Source: Ascaphus truei (lineage: Eukaryota > Chordata > Amphibia > Anura > Ascaphidae). From it: a DNA stretch of 64,000 bases. The notes below the pieces were generated by a model. It worked only from the letters and a program-made list of their open reading frames with translations. It had not been told where the DNA came from and did not search any database. Shown here piece by piece: positions 1 to 11,436 of the stretch. Where the stretch lies: the NCBI GenBank assembly GCA_036426205.1, contig WSYH01001907.1:38310-102309 (forward strand), given 5' to 3'. The stretch's first letter is position 1; each line of letters opens with the position of its first letter. The translations under genes and the position numbers were made by a program.

Positions 1-515
1 AGATTGGTCATCACTAGAGTCTAGGTGCAAAGTTCACCTTTCCTGTCTTGCCTTTAAATTCTTTATGGGCAAGCTACCCAGCTACCTGAACAAGCTCCTC
101 ACCCCTACAACATGCAGCACTTATCACCTGAGATCAGACTCCAAAAGACTGTTCATGGTCCCAAGGCTCAACAAAGTATCCGGCCGTTCCTCCTTCTCTT
201 ACCGTGCACCCCAAAACTGGAACAACCTACCAGAGACTCTTACATTCACCACCAGTTTAAGTTCTTTCAAATCTAAGGCTGTCACACATTTTAATCTGGT
301 CTGTAACTGTTTTATTCGCCCATAACATATATTTTCTTTAACTGTGCATGCAATGTCTTGTATATAATGTATACCCTGTTCATTTATGTAACTGTATTTG
401 TAACCATGTATTATTTGTCTTAACTCTGTGCCCAGGGCATACTTGAAAACGAGAGGTAACTCCCAATGTATTACTTCCTGGTAAAATATTTTATAAATAA
501 ATAAATAAATAAATT
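1..515 (+). mobile_element. 3' end of an L2/CR1-superfamily LINE
   Basis: One open stretch (65-325) encodes the typical C-terminus of a non-LTR reverse transcriptase ORF, with the pattern R-S-S-F-S-Y-R-A-P-Q-N-W-N-N-L-P at about residues 41-56. A 3' UTR follows and ends in a run of ATAA repeats (about 495-515), the usual tail of this LINE superfamily. The last ~90 bp recur at 10935-11032. The 5' part lies outside the window or was never copied, as is usual for 5'-truncated LINEs. The motif and shared tail are visible in the sequence; the family name is from recognition. Confidence 0.75.
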
Positions 516-522
516 TGTAACA

Positions 523-1012
523 ATACAAGGAGCTTCCAAAAGAACAATCCATTTCAAAGGCAGTACAAATGACACAGGATCAACTGTTACGGTTGAAAGA
601 GAGGAGATTTCATCAGCGACAAAGGAAAGGGTTATTTACCGTAAGGGCAGTTAAAATGTGGAATTCATTACCCATGGAGACAGTGATGGCAGATACAAGA
701 GATATCTTAAAAAATAATAATAAAAAAAAAGGTTGGACATCATTTTAGATAGGAAAAGAATACAGGGATATACCAAATAAGTAAACATTGAAAGGATGTT
801 GATCCAGGGAGTAATCTGAATATCATTAGTTGGAATCAGGAACAAATTACATTTCCCCCTTATGAAACATCATTGGATAAAGTTTCACAGGTTTCTTTTT
901 TTTTTTGTTTGCCTTCCTCTGGATCAAAATACTGTAAATACAAATATAGTATAAGTATCTGTGGTCTTAAATTAGCATAGGTTGAATTTGATGGACATAT
1001 CTCTTTTCAACC
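523..1012 (+). mobile_element. CR1-type LINE 3' fragment
   Basis: This stretch matches, with many changes, the 3' end of the longer CR1-type copy at 60140-61505: the segment around 'ggagatttcatcagcgacaa', the AAAATGTGGAATTCATTACC block and the closing 'cttgatggacatatctcttt' part. It starts within the C-terminal coding part of the RT ORF and has no open frame left. It directly abuts the ATAA tail of the preceding LINE. Confidence 0.7.
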
Positions 1013-1052
1013 TCAGGGGTGCGCACAATGGGATCGCAAGTTTTTTTGGGGG
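1013..1052 (+). mobile_element. truncated hAT-like MITE terminus
   Basis: The bases from 1013 begin CAGGGGTGCGCA and continue into a G-rich and T-rich stretch, like the left ends of the MITEs at 51972 and 53103. No right end is found. The foldback repeat begins immediately after, so the MITE was cut by it or by a deletion. Confidence 0.4.
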
Positions 1053-1320
1053 TGCAGACGAGACAACGAGTATTCTAAGGCTTGCCTTAAACTAGCCCGG
1101 TTACATGCTGGGTGTAACCTGGCTAGTTTAAGGCTAGTTTAAGGCATTTCTGCATTGACTAATGACCCATCGGATTAACACAGCAGGGGTCCCTGGCAGT
1201 CCCATTCAGTTTGAATGGGACTGCCAGGGACCCCCGCTGTTAATCTGATGGGCCATTAGTCAATGCAGAAATGCCTTAAACTTGCCTTAAACCTGACCCG
1301 GCATGTACCCAGCATGTACC
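1053..1320. repeat. foldback repeat, degraded copy
   Basis: This is an imperfect palindrome centred near 1208. The left arm (aagcttgcc-like stretch, gcctagtttaa, aatgcagaaat block) returns in reverse complement on the right, including the 'gtccctggcagtcccattca' arm. The same sequence forms the core of the larger palindrome at 42744-43234, so it is a repeat family and not a one-off. The right outer arm has diverged. No protein is encoded. Confidence 0.8.
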
Positions 1321-1378
1321 TAGATCTTTTTGGCGACTGCCACTGGTTTGTGTTAGAATAACCGTCGGAACTACAGTA

Positions 1379-1710
1379 CAGGCATACCCCGGTTTAAGGA
1401 CACTCACTTTAAGTACACTCGCGAGTAAGTACATATCTCTCAATAGGCAAACGACAGCTCACGCATGCGCCTGTCAGCATGTCCTGAACAGCAATACCGG
1501 CTCCCTGCCTGTACCGAAGCTGTGCGCAAGCGGGGAGACTATAGAGCCTGTTACACATGTGTTATTTACATCAGTTATGCACGTATATGATGATTGCAGT
1601 ACAGTATATGCATCGATAAGTGGGAAAAAGGTAGTGCTTCACTTTAAGTACATTTTCACTTTACATACATGCTCCGGTCCCATTGCGTATGTTAATGCGG
1701 GGTATGCCTG
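1379..1710. mobile_element. pogo/Tigger-like MITE
   Basis: A 332-bp element is bounded by the inverted ends CAGGCATACCCCG and CGGGGTATGCCTG and flanked on both sides by TA. The terminal CAGGCATACC and the TA duplication are typical of Tigger/pogo elements of the Tc1/mariner superfamily. There is no coding capacity, so it is a non-autonomous copy. Confidence 0.8.
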
Positions 1711-1725
1711 TATGTGTTCAATTTA

Positions 1726-1855
1726 AATAAAATAATAATCTCATGAAAAAAGGGTTATTTTGTTAAACCCTTTGTCCAAAGCCAAAGTTTATAAATGCTT
1801 TGGCCAAAGGGTTTAAAAAAATAACCCTTTTTCATGAGATTATTATTTTATTTTA
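1726..1855. repeat. 130-bp palindrome
   Basis: The arms at about 1726-1782 and 1796-1855 are near-perfect reverse complements (aataataatctcatgaaaaa, then agggttatt, then aaaccctttg), with a short AT-rich loop. It lies 15 bp beyond the pogo-like MITE. The transcript would form a strong hairpin. It has no recognised family. Confidence 0.75.
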
Positions 1856-2409
1856 GCCCAATTGGTAGGAGCGCAGGAATCGTTCTTTTTGTTTTTCTGT
1901 ATGCAAAAAGGTCAGGGCACACAAATGGGATAATCTAGAGGACTGCAGAGGGTGCAACTGCTTAAGTACTGTTAGGTATAATGTAGAAAATCAGGCTTAC
2001 CAAAAATAGCAACAATCATGTCTTCAAAAATAGCAACAAGTGTGTCTTTAACAATATTAAATATGATCAGTGTGTCTGCTTCCTTGATTCATATATATAT
2101 ATATATAGGTCCCTATGAGTACACGTTTCCTTGAACATAGGCGTAACGTTATAAATGGCAATAATGCACATAGTGTGTCACGTCACTTTAAGCTAGTTCA
2201 CAATAAGGATCCGAATTCATTAACTATCATAGAAAAAAAATTAGTGGTATACACGCTTTAGCGCAGGATCCATATAATGTGTATATTCAGAATAATCAAG
2301 AATAATAATCAAAAGGCACAGGATAAGGGGCTGATAATAATAAAGGGTGAGCCAAAAAACAACTCCCAAGTGGTGTAAAATCCTTAAAAGACACAAAGTG
2401 TGTGGGGGG
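1856..2409. other. unassigned AT-rich stretch
   Basis: I see no gene here. It contains a short (TA)n run at about 2090-2107 and a duplicated phrase 'aaaaatagcaacaa' (2005-2040). A poly-G run at 2403-2417 marks the edge of the LINE that follows. Confidence 0.5.
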
Positions 2410-2555
2410 GGGGGGGGCTTCCGGTGACGTCATCCGACATGGCTGCGTTCTAGGAGAGCTCTGTGGACCCCTGCACATAACTTAGAAATTAATCACCTTT
2501 CCCCTAACTTTTACGGACCCAAGCAAACATCCCCAGAAGGGGGAACACCGCGGCA

Positions 2556-3643
2556 ATGCAGTCGAGACAGAGAAAAGCCACAACTCCGGCGGTAACTAAA
2601 TACTTTCCGCCGGCACAGAGAAGCCCAGGCGTGGCGCCTGAAAACCAAGATGGCGCCGACACACGCGGCTCCCCCACCACTGCAAGTGACCGCCACGACC
2701 CTGGAGAGTCAATAACAAAAGCATACCACGAGGATTTAATGACATCCCTCCACAACAAACTCTATTCCTCGCTACAACAGGACCTCAAGGCAGTCGTCAC
2801 GGAGCTCAAGAGGGAGATTACAGGCCTGACTGAGAGAACCACCGAGCTCGAGACAAAGCAGGGGGAGACCCTCCAGAGACTAATGGAGGCCGAAGGTGAA
2901 GTATTCCGATTGGGAGAGGAGGTGACTGGCCTCAAAGACGCGATAGAGGATCAGGAGAACAGGGACAGGAGACAGAATTTGTGGATACGCAATGTCCCTA
3001 AGGCTGTTCTCCCTGACCTCATCCGGCCGTACCTCCTGGAACTTTTCTCCTCCCTATGCAGCGATGTGGAAGCCAGGGACATGGAACTAGACCGGGCCCA
3101 CTGAGCCCTTGGCCCCAGGTCGGAGGATCCGAATAGAAGAGGGACCTGATTGTTAAATTCCACAGTTACACCACCAAAGAAAGAATCCTGACAGCCTGCC
3201 GAGAAAAAGGTGATATTACATTACAAGAGGAGAGAATACAAGTATACAGTGACTTGTCCAGAACCACCGTTAACAGGCGAAAGGAACTCAAGCCCTTAAC
3301 TCTGCTCCTGCGGGAAAGTGGCGTCCGCTACAGGTGGGGATTCCCGTTTAGACTGACGGACAGCAAGAATGGGAAATTCCTAGCCCTGAGACGCCCAGAG
3401 GAGATGGCGGCGTTCGCAAGGGCACTGGGCCTCACCCCCTCGTCCTCCTGGGGTCAGGAGAGCGCCCGAGCCGAGAGGCAGAAGAGGGGGACGGGCCCAA
3501 TCGCTCCTCCCATAGAACCGCTGCTCAGACCCAGACACAGACAAAAAGAAAGTAAAGTAAAACCCAAACTGACCTTTGTATTCCCAGTTGGCCGTTGCCG
3601 CAGACCTGTCCCAGCGTTGAGCAGATACCACCGCCTGCAGTGA
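2556..3643 (+). pseudogene. L1 ORF1 (nucleic-acid chaperone), broken
   Basis: ORF1 proteins of L1 LINEs form trimers and coat the element RNA. The first open part (2556-3104, 182 residues) has a basic, proline-rich N-terminus, then a heptad-like coiled coil at about residues 60-130, then the start of the RRM with R-R-Q-N-L-W-I-R-N-V-P. It stops at TGA just after D-R-A-H; family members usually continue with R, so a CGA to TGA change is likely. The frame then shifts near 3130-3150. The C-terminal domain resumes with Y-S-D-L-S-R-T-T and Y-R-W-G-F-P-F and ends at 3643. The ATG at 2556 opens the longest N-terminus. Confidence 0.85.
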
Positions 3644-5143
3644 CTACTGAAGAGGAGACTTCGATGCGCCTGCCAGCGGCTGACCACTCCGTTGAGTACA
3701 CCTGAACGGCGCAATAAAATCCCAGGCAGCCCAGATGACCCCCCTGCATCACAGAGAGGGATCACACGAAAGACAGCACACCCCTGATGTGCCGTGAGAG
3801 ACAAAGCCATCACCGATCCCGCCGCCTGAGGACCACTCCGCTGAGTGCACCTAGACGACGCACCCAGAACCCGGGCCTCATCAGAGACCCGCCTGCGAAG
3901 CAACGGAAGACCTACACGAGAGGATTTAGGAGCAGAGCCGAGAAGGAGACGCCAGTTGATGCCTTTTTGTGGGGGGTGGGGGAGAGGGGGCGGGCCGGGG
4001 GTCCCGCGGGGCGAGCGGACATGGAGCCTATTGCGCGCCCCCCCCCCCACCGCTTACCTGGTGGCCCCACCACACAATCACATCCCCCCCCACCCCATGC
4101 ACTTCCCCCCTCTCCCCGCGTACTCCCCCGTCCCGCCCCTTGCCCCCCCCCCCCACATCCCCAACTCCCCCACACACACCCCACGCCCACTTGAGCCCAC
4201 CCTCCGCCCCCCATGACCATAAAACATATTAGGGCCACACCGCCTCACTAGCAGTTAACGGGACAAAACAGCAGCCACACAGACACCTTAGCAATAACAT
4301 AAGTTAAGCTGCCGCTGCGCCCCCCTCCACTCTCAACGCACCCTCAGACCCAGGAGTACGCAAAATGTACACAACCTCCCCACCACCAGGCTCAAAAGTA
4401 TAAGCTCACACATAAAGGCCGTCCCACCCCGCAATAAAGGCACTACCAGAAACGATACTGTGCAGACAGAAGCTATAGTCATGAGGTTGGCCAAGAGACT
4501 CACAGGTAGCCTTCCTTTGACAGCAAATCAGCATCACAGCATAGGCACTGTATGAGCTAGCCGTGTGTATACTATTGTCTAGGTTTGTTAGAGTTAAGGT
4601 TATATATGATGTTAATGCTATATGTATGGCCCCTGAAAAAGTTTATTCAGAGGGACTCCTTGATATAGCTGATCCCCCATGCTGGGAAACCACTGTTTAC
4701 GTTACCTGAATGTATGTTTGTGCACAAATCTACCTGTACCACCTGTTTTTCCCCTCTTTGGTTGCCATATACACATAGGGAAAATGATTCCGAAGAAACC
4801 ACCTGGGGGTCCACACCCTCCTGGACGAGCCGGTCCATACTCCCGGGTTTACCCCCCAAAGACCCCAAGTCCGAATGCCGGTACGCAATTCCGGCTACAA
4901 TCCACTGGGGGCGCCCTCAGGCCCCCATCCTCTTTTTCTCTACCTGCGGGTGCTGTTCCAGCAGTCTTCTACCCTTCCCACCTGCCCTGCCCTCCCCCAC
5001 CCAACCTGCTGATCCAGGCCCAGATAATAGGTCACCCTCTTCCGCCAGAGACGTAAACCCCAACCCCACAGACACAGTAGTCAATCAAGGTCCCCCGGTT
5101 GGGAAAGGGGAGATCCGCAAAGTCCCCTTCGGAGATAACAAAA
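3644..5143 (+). other. LINE inter-ORF region
   Basis: This 1.5-kb spacer between ORF1 and ORF2 is G-rich then C-rich around 3970-4215, with long C and G homopolymers. Open frames there are low-complexity proline or glycine runs with no family features. Some fragments at 4680-5140 are open but show no recognisable motif. I see no independent gene. Confidence 0.6.
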
Positions 5144-8100
5144 ATGGCTAATCAGGCCCCAATCAAATTTATCTTTATTAACGTTAAAGGACTGCAGTCA
5201 CAGAAAGAGAAAACTAGCTCTCCACGAGATGAAAAGATCCCAAGGAGATATCATCTTTCTCCAGGAGACGCACTTCACAGACCACGAGCCACCTAAAGTA
5301 TTTAATAATACATTCCCGATGGGCTATTACTCCTCGTTCAGTAGCAAGAAAGGAGGGGTAGCCATCCTAGTCCGCCAGGGAACTCCATTCAATTTTGTCA
5401 AAAAAGTTTCAGACCCAGGGGGTAGATTTCTTGTGGTATATGGCTCACTGGCAGGCACGGCGATCGCCCTGATCAACCTCTATGCACCAAACGAGAACCA
5501 ACCAGAGTTCCTGAAAACAATCTTAAGTACAATTGACCCTACCTATCCTCACTGATAGTGGGGGGCGACCTAAACATGGCCTTAAACCCGCTGGAGGATA
5601 GGACACTCCCCTCAAACCGCCCACACACGGTACTCTCCCTAAAGACGGGAACGGCATTCAGAGCAATTATCAAATAATTCTCCCTAGTGGACGTTTGGAG
5701 ATCCCAACATCAGGGCCAAAGGGACTATACCTTTTACTCCGCACCCCACCAGACCGATTCTCGCATTGACTACCTTTTTACAACCAAGAATGTCTTGGAG
5801 GCCTCCCAAAAAACTGATTTAGGCCCGATCACATGGTCGGATCATGCACCTATTTCATTAACTCTCTCAGTTCCATTTACAAAGTTGAGCGAATTTAACT
5901 GGAAACTAAACGATTCATTATTGAATCAGGTTCAGTCTCATCCTCAGCCTATAAGGCAACCATCAGTGGTACTCTTATCTCCATAGCATCCCATAGGAAA
6001 AAAGTTAAGGCAAAATTACTCAAAGACTTGACAGAGAAAATAATCAAACTAGAACAACAACACAAATCCAACCCCTCAGGGAAAATATACAAAGCCCTAA
6101 CTGCCGCTAGAAACGAGTTGAAAAAGATCCAGCTCGAGGATGTCAAAAAAGCCCTTCGATGGACTAACCAGAGATACTATGGTAAGGGCAATAAAGCTGA
6201 CAGACTACTGGCCAGCAAATTAAGAGGGGTACAAAAGATGTCCCAAATAACTGTGATCAAGAACAGGTCAGGTGACATATTATATAATGACAGACACATT
6301 GCGGAGGAATTCACCAAATTTTATACTAAATTATACAACCTCAGAACTCAGGAGGAAAATAACAGAGCATCAAGGCTTACAGCAGTCTCAAACTATCTAG
6401 ATAGTTGCAATCTTCCATCCTTAACAGAGAAGGAGAATGAGACACTTAACGGGAAGATCACAAAAGAGGAATTGACAGACGCGGTAAAAGCACTAAAACT
6501 ATCCAAAGCCCCTGGCCCTGATGGATTCACAAACGCCTACTACAAGAGGTTTCTCCCGTCCCTATCACCTCACTTGCTAGACTTGTTCAACTCCTTTATG
6601 GAAGGTGACCCCATACCAGCCTCAATGTCATTGGCTAACTTAGCAATAATCCACAAAGAGGGCAGAGACCCAATGCAGTGTGGGAGCTACCGCCCTATAT
6701 CGCTGTTGAACAATGACCTAAAGCTATACAGCAAAATACTAGCTAACAGATTAAACCCTAGACTTATCCATAACGACCAAGTGGGATTTGTCTCGGGCCG
6801 TCAGGCTTCGGACAACACCCGCAAAATTATAAACATAAGAGACCACATCAACCTTACAAATACCAAGGCAGTTCTCCTGAGCTTAGATGCAGAGAAGGCG
6901 TTTGACAGAATCAATTGGCTATTCCTAGACAAAACCTTGCAAAAATTCGGCTTCAGGGATTCATTCCTAGAGGGGGTCCGTGCTCTGTACCAAAACCCAT
7001 CAGCAGCAATTAAACTCCCGGGAGGCACAGCGCAAAGATTTTCAATAACAAATGGTACATGGCAGGGTTGTCCTTTGTCCCCTCTCCTCTTCGCCCTGAC
7101 GATCGAACCACTGGCGGCCAAAATACGAAAGAGCGTAAACATCCAGGGTGTACCAATTGGCGACACAAATTACAAAATCTCGCTCTTCGCCGACGACATA
7201 ATATTGTCTCTAACTCACCCCCAAACATCCCTTCCCAACCATCATAAAGAATTGGTGGAGTTTGGCAAAATTTCAAACTACAAAATTAATAATGACAAAT
7301 CAGAAGCCCTACACTTAAATGTACCCGAGCCGGAAGTTAACCTACTGAAACTGAACTTTAATTATAGATGGAGTTCCTCAAACATTAAATACCTGGGAGT
7401 GAATGTATCAGGCAACTACCAAACATTGTACAAATGCAACTACCCGGCTTTGTTCGGGAAAATCAAAAAGATCTGAACAAATGGGAAGGCTACCAGATCT
7501 CATGGATCGGAAGGATGATCTCGGTAAAAATGAATATACTCCCCAGATTGCTATACTACTTCCAGACACTCCCGATCCATGTTCCCGGTTCTGAACTTAA
7601 AAACATCCAAAATAAAATGTTTAACTTCATTTGGAAGGGCAAAAGACCCAGGGTTGCCAGGTCGGTCCTCCTGGCATCAAGAGGAAGAGGGGGCCTGGGT
7701 GTCCCAGATATCACAAAGTATTATTTAGCGGCCCATTTGAGGCAAACCGTAGTGTGGAACGCAGACCCGGGTCTCTATTGTTGGCTAGACATTGAATCCC
7801 ACTACGTAAAAACGCCTTCCCTGCAGGCCCACCTTTGGTGCATAGACAAGGGGGATAGACCACCCCGCAGTTTCGACCTTGGTGCCATCAGACACACCTG
7901 GGAAGTTTGGCGGAAATGCAGAACAAAGTTTAAATTAACTGCTCCAGGCTCGCTGCTTACTCCGATCTACAAGAATCCCCACTTCCCCCCAGGATGTGAA
8001 CCAAAACAATTAGATTATTTCCGTCTCAAGGGGATTAGGGTGGTCGCCGACCTGTTGAGCGATGGAAGGCTGCTGAACTTTCAAGAATTACGAACAAAAC

Positions 8101-8815
8101 ACGAGGCCCCAGAACTGAGCCCATTTAAGTATCTCCAAATTAGACACTTTCTCCAAAAATTGTCCCCAAAATTTGAGTTTCCTCCCCTCACCAACTTTGA
8201 AAGGCTTTGCCGAACTGGCACACATCAAACAGCCTTGATCTCTAACATATACGCTGGCATGGAGATAACAGCAGGCCCCTCCACTCACGACTACATGTCC
8301 AAGTGGACGGCGGAATTAAATATAGACATAGATAGAGAAGACTGGGAGGATATATGGGACGCAGCTTCAGGAACTTCCATTTGTACCACGACAAAAGAGA
8401 ATATCTATAAAATCTTGTTCCACTGGTATCTTATCCCAGTCAGATTGAAGCAAATCTACCCCCTGGCCTCAGATCTATGTTGGAGAGGCTGTGGACAGAG
8501 AGGAGACATGGCCCACATTTGGTGGTCATGCCCAAAAATCCAAAACTTTTGGCTTTCAATCCAAACTTTAATCCAAGAGGTAACTAGCCTCACAATAGCC
8601 CCAGATCCCCTGACCTTCCTTCTGGGCAGGCCAATAGAGGAAATTGACTGCGGCTAGGTGTGCTGTGGCTTTCTCCTGGAAAAAGATCTCCCCCCCTTCC
8701 ATTCAGGCGGTTAAGAGAAGAATAGACGATGTAATGCTTATGGAGCGACTAACAGCGTTTCTCAAACGTAAGACTGTAAGTCACTACAAAATATGGGAAC
8801 CCTGGGAGGTTCACT
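5144..8815 (+). pseudogene. L1 ORF2 endonuclease-reverse transcriptase, broken
   Basis: ORF2 nicks the target and copies the LINE RNA. The APE-type endonuclease is visible in pieces: I-N-V-K-G-L-Q-S, F-L-Q-E-T-H, G-G-D-L-N, S-R-I-D-Y and S-D-H-A-P-I. RT motifs lie in the open part 6028-7476: L-S-L-D-A-E-K-A-F-D (A), Q-G-C-P-L-S-P (B) and F-A-D-D (C), so the catalytic aspartates remain. The C-terminal part (7434-8657) ends with a C-x3-C...H...C motif near 8480-8530. Frame changes occur near 5215, 5545, 5935, 7450 and 8655, with a stop near 5673. Reading on in another frame ends at 8815. Confidence 0.9.
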
Positions 8816-9055
8816 GACACCCAAGGGAACCCGAAATGAGAAACCACGATCAACCAGACCATAGTCTGAAGGACGATAGGGTCAGCAGGGCGGGGGAGGC
8901 TCACCCCCCCTCATCCCCCCCTCTCTTTTCAGACCTCTCGCTCCCCTGGTCACCCAGTGTCACCCCCTGTCACACAAGCAACATGCATTGGCTTGAGGAT
9001 TTGCTTGTGTAATACGAGCTGGACACATGCTAAGAAATCTAATAAAAAATATGAC

Positions 9056-9299
9056 AAATGAATAAAAATAAAATTAAAATGTCCACATAAATGTCTGAAT
9101 ATCTAATTATATATATATATATAAGTAATATGATATATATATATATATATCCTATAATATATACAGTGCAGTAATGGCTCCACAGCTTCTCAGGGGATGA
9201 ACCACATCCACAGTAATAAGACCTATACTGTATGATGGGCACACTGGCCCCCGCTAGTTTCAATGAATGTATTGAAACCAGCACATTAGTATGAAATTA
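9056..9299. repeat. TA microsatellites and unassigned flank
   Basis: Two (TA)n runs lie at about 9106-9122 and 9132-9151. The rest (9160-9299) shows nothing recognisable. Confidence 0.7.
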
Positions 9300-10190
9300 T
9301 ACATCTGCTAATTCTTCTCCTGAAGGTATTGTATTTGAGGCTTGTTTGTCTCTACCCTCTGGTTCTATTAACAATATTGTTGGATGGATACATTTGTTTC
9401 CATTTTTAATATGTTGAGATATATCTCTCCCTCATCCTCCCCCTTACCTTTTCCTCCTATGTCCACTCCTTTCCCCTCCATTTGTATTTTCCCCTCTTTC
9501 CTACTCTCCTTTCCACCTCCCACCTTTTCCCTCCCCCCCGCACACCCATCCTGTACCCCCCTCTCTTCTTCCCTCCTCCCCTTTAATTCCTACTCATATA
9601 GTTCTGTGTTACAGTTAGGACACATACATCTTACACATTTATACTATTACAATCTGTATACACGATACATTTTATTCATTGGTTTCTGTTGTTAGTATGA
9701 TGAACTTATAAGATCTGTTATATTCATATGTGTATTTATATCATTTATTGTTAGACTTAGATGTTTGTTTAATTGACTCTCTATTGTATGAGGTATATTC
9801 ATTATGTATTGCTAGGTATGGGATGCTCGATATTGATTATAACCTACAGCTGACTCCATGAGCTTGCATAGGCTTTTTAAGGTGCACGGCCACCCGACAC
9901 TTTATTCCCTGACGATGTCACGTTGAATGAAGAAACGAGTAGGGACCCGGATGCTGTGACGTATTACGTCATCACATTGTCACGAGCGGCTTGTGTATCG
10001 GGACGCGCTATCTTGTTATGGTTAGAGTGAAATATTCAGAAATTGGGTTGTTGCGATCCATTCCATTGCAACTCTGTTCTTTTGGAGGCTCCAATACATG
10101 CGCTACATTGTTTCATCATGGCCCCTGGAAATCAAAGTGATGATCCTTTGTTGTAGCATATGAGAAGTTCAAGATGAGTATCATCTCCTT
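9300..10190. other. pyrimidine-rich stretch and possible retroelement terminus
   Basis: 9420-9600 is strongly C/T-rich on the plus strand. Around 9912-9960 there is CCCTGACGAT...AAGAAACGAGTAGGGA, which resembles the terminal repeats of amphibian Penelope-like elements. No coding frame supports this, so the assignment is tentative. Confidence 0.35.
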
Positions 10191-10197
10191 TGAGATA

Positions 10198-10436
10198 CAG
10201 TGGTTTGAAAAAGAAAGTACACCCTCTTTGAATTCTATGGTTTTACATATCAGGACATAATAATAATCCTCCGATCCTTAGCAGGTCTTAAAATTAGGTA
10301 AATACAACCTCAGATGAACAACAACAACACATGACATATTACACCGTGTCATGATGTATTTAACAAAAATAAAGCCAAAATGGAGAAGCCATGTGTGAAA
10401 ATTCAAAGAGGGTGTACTTTCTTTTTCACACCACTG
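10198..10436. mobile_element. mariner-type MITE
   Basis: A 239-bp element has ~38-bp inverted ends starting CAGTGGTTTGAAAAAGAAAG and ending with CTTTCTTTTTCACACCACTG. It is flanked by TA on both sides. There is no transposase. This is a clean non-autonomous Tc1/mariner copy. Confidence 0.85.
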
Positions 10437-10565
10437 TAGATTAACTTTAAATGCATAATAACCTAGCTACACTTGTAAATGTGCTATTTTACATTTTCTA
10501 TTTTTGCGAATAAATGTTTGCACAGATTTATGCTATGTGGCACGCGCTTCTCTTTTCTTTTTTCT

Positions 10566-10567
10566 AA

Positions 10568-10607
<40 letters not shown>
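10566..10607. repeat. (TA)n microsatellite
   Basis: An uninterrupted AT dinucleotide run of about 40 bp. Confidence 0.9.
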
Positions 10608-10608
<1 letters not shown>

Positions 10609-10702
10609 TAATATATATCTTAACCCTGGCTGTGCTCAAAGCTGTGACCATGCAGCAAACTTAAGCCTATAGGGGAACCATGTTGAATGGTTTTGAAGCA
10701 AA

Positions 10703-10835
10703 AGGTGGCACTGTGTGCTCATTTGCATGTTATTTCCCAGAATCCCTTCCTGCAGTGGAAGTGCTGTGTGATAATGGTGAAAGGCGGGGTTGCCGACCTG
10801 TCTAAGACATGCAAATGAACATACAGTAATAATTC
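10703..10835. mobile_element. short MITE-like repeat
   Basis: Inverted ends of about 25 bp (around 'tgtgctcatttgcatgt' on the left and 'acatgcaaatgaacata' on the right) enclose a short core. ATTTGCAT octamers sit in both ends. The superfamily is not clear. Confidence 0.5.
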
Positions 10836-10934
10836 CATTTGCTATATGCTTTGCTGTGGAGGACTTTTGTCACTTTTTTACCCACCATAACTTAACTAAG
10901 TATATATATAGATATTTTTTTTTCTTTTAATGTA

Positions 10935-11032
10935 ACCATGTATTTTCATAACTCTGTGCCCAGGACATATTTGAAAACGAGAGGTAACTCTCAATGTATT
11001 ACTTCCTGGTAAAACCTTTTTATAAATAAATA
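10935..11032 (+). mobile_element. L2/CR1-type LINE 3' tail
   Basis: About 95 bp nearly identical to 430-515: 'aactctgtgcccaggacata', 'aacgagaggtaactct', 'attacttcctggtaaaa', then AATAAATAAA. It is only the 3' terminus of the same LINE family. Confidence 0.75.
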
Positions 11033-11434
11033 AACATTCACACACATTGTACAGGAAACTTAGGACTGCTTCATTAAGCCAAGTAACTAAATAAAGAGAA
11101 TTAGATGATATATTTACAAAAAAGTTGGAATACTGAGTCCATCATTGGGTATTATTTTTTCAGTTTGTTCGCTAACAGAACTGCTTTTCAGCATCCTTTT
11201 TAACCTTTACCCCACTGCTACCCAATTAAAAATGAAATAAAGTCTGAAAACAGGAAAACTGAATTGAAGGAACCAGCACTAAAAAGTTTCCACTATTTTT
11301 TTTATTTCCATGCTTTTTCTGCATCAAATATATTAAAAGAATTGTGAATACAAAAAAGTATGTAGATGTCAAACACCCAGACTCTTTTAAACATAAATTT
11401 TACACAGACGGTAGTGAGTGTGTGGGTATTTATA
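11033..11434. other. unassigned intronic stretch
   Basis: AT-rich sequence with no gene or repeat that I recognise. Confidence 0.5.
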
Positions 11435-11436
11435 TA

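Larger units (their letters stand above)
2410..9055 (+). mobile_element. near full-length L1/Tx1-type LINE
   Basis: About 6.6 kb hold the full two-ORF layout of an L1-clade retrotransposon: a GC-rich 5' region, ORF1, a long inter-ORF spacer, ORF2 with endonuclease, RT and a terminal Cys/His motif, and a 3' UTR closing with AATAAAAA-like A-rich sequence near 9040. ORF1 and ORF2 each carry several frameshifts or stops, so this copy cannot move unaided. No convincing target-site duplication was seen. Confidence 0.9.

Noticed and set aside
2645..2657. YY1-like AAGATGGCGCC as LINE promoter element
   Set aside because: It lies inside the ORF1 coding region rather than at the 5' end, so it may be chance.
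3787..4238. Overlapping 87-135-codon frames on both strands
   Set aside because: Caused by C and G homopolymers in the LINE spacer; no family pattern.
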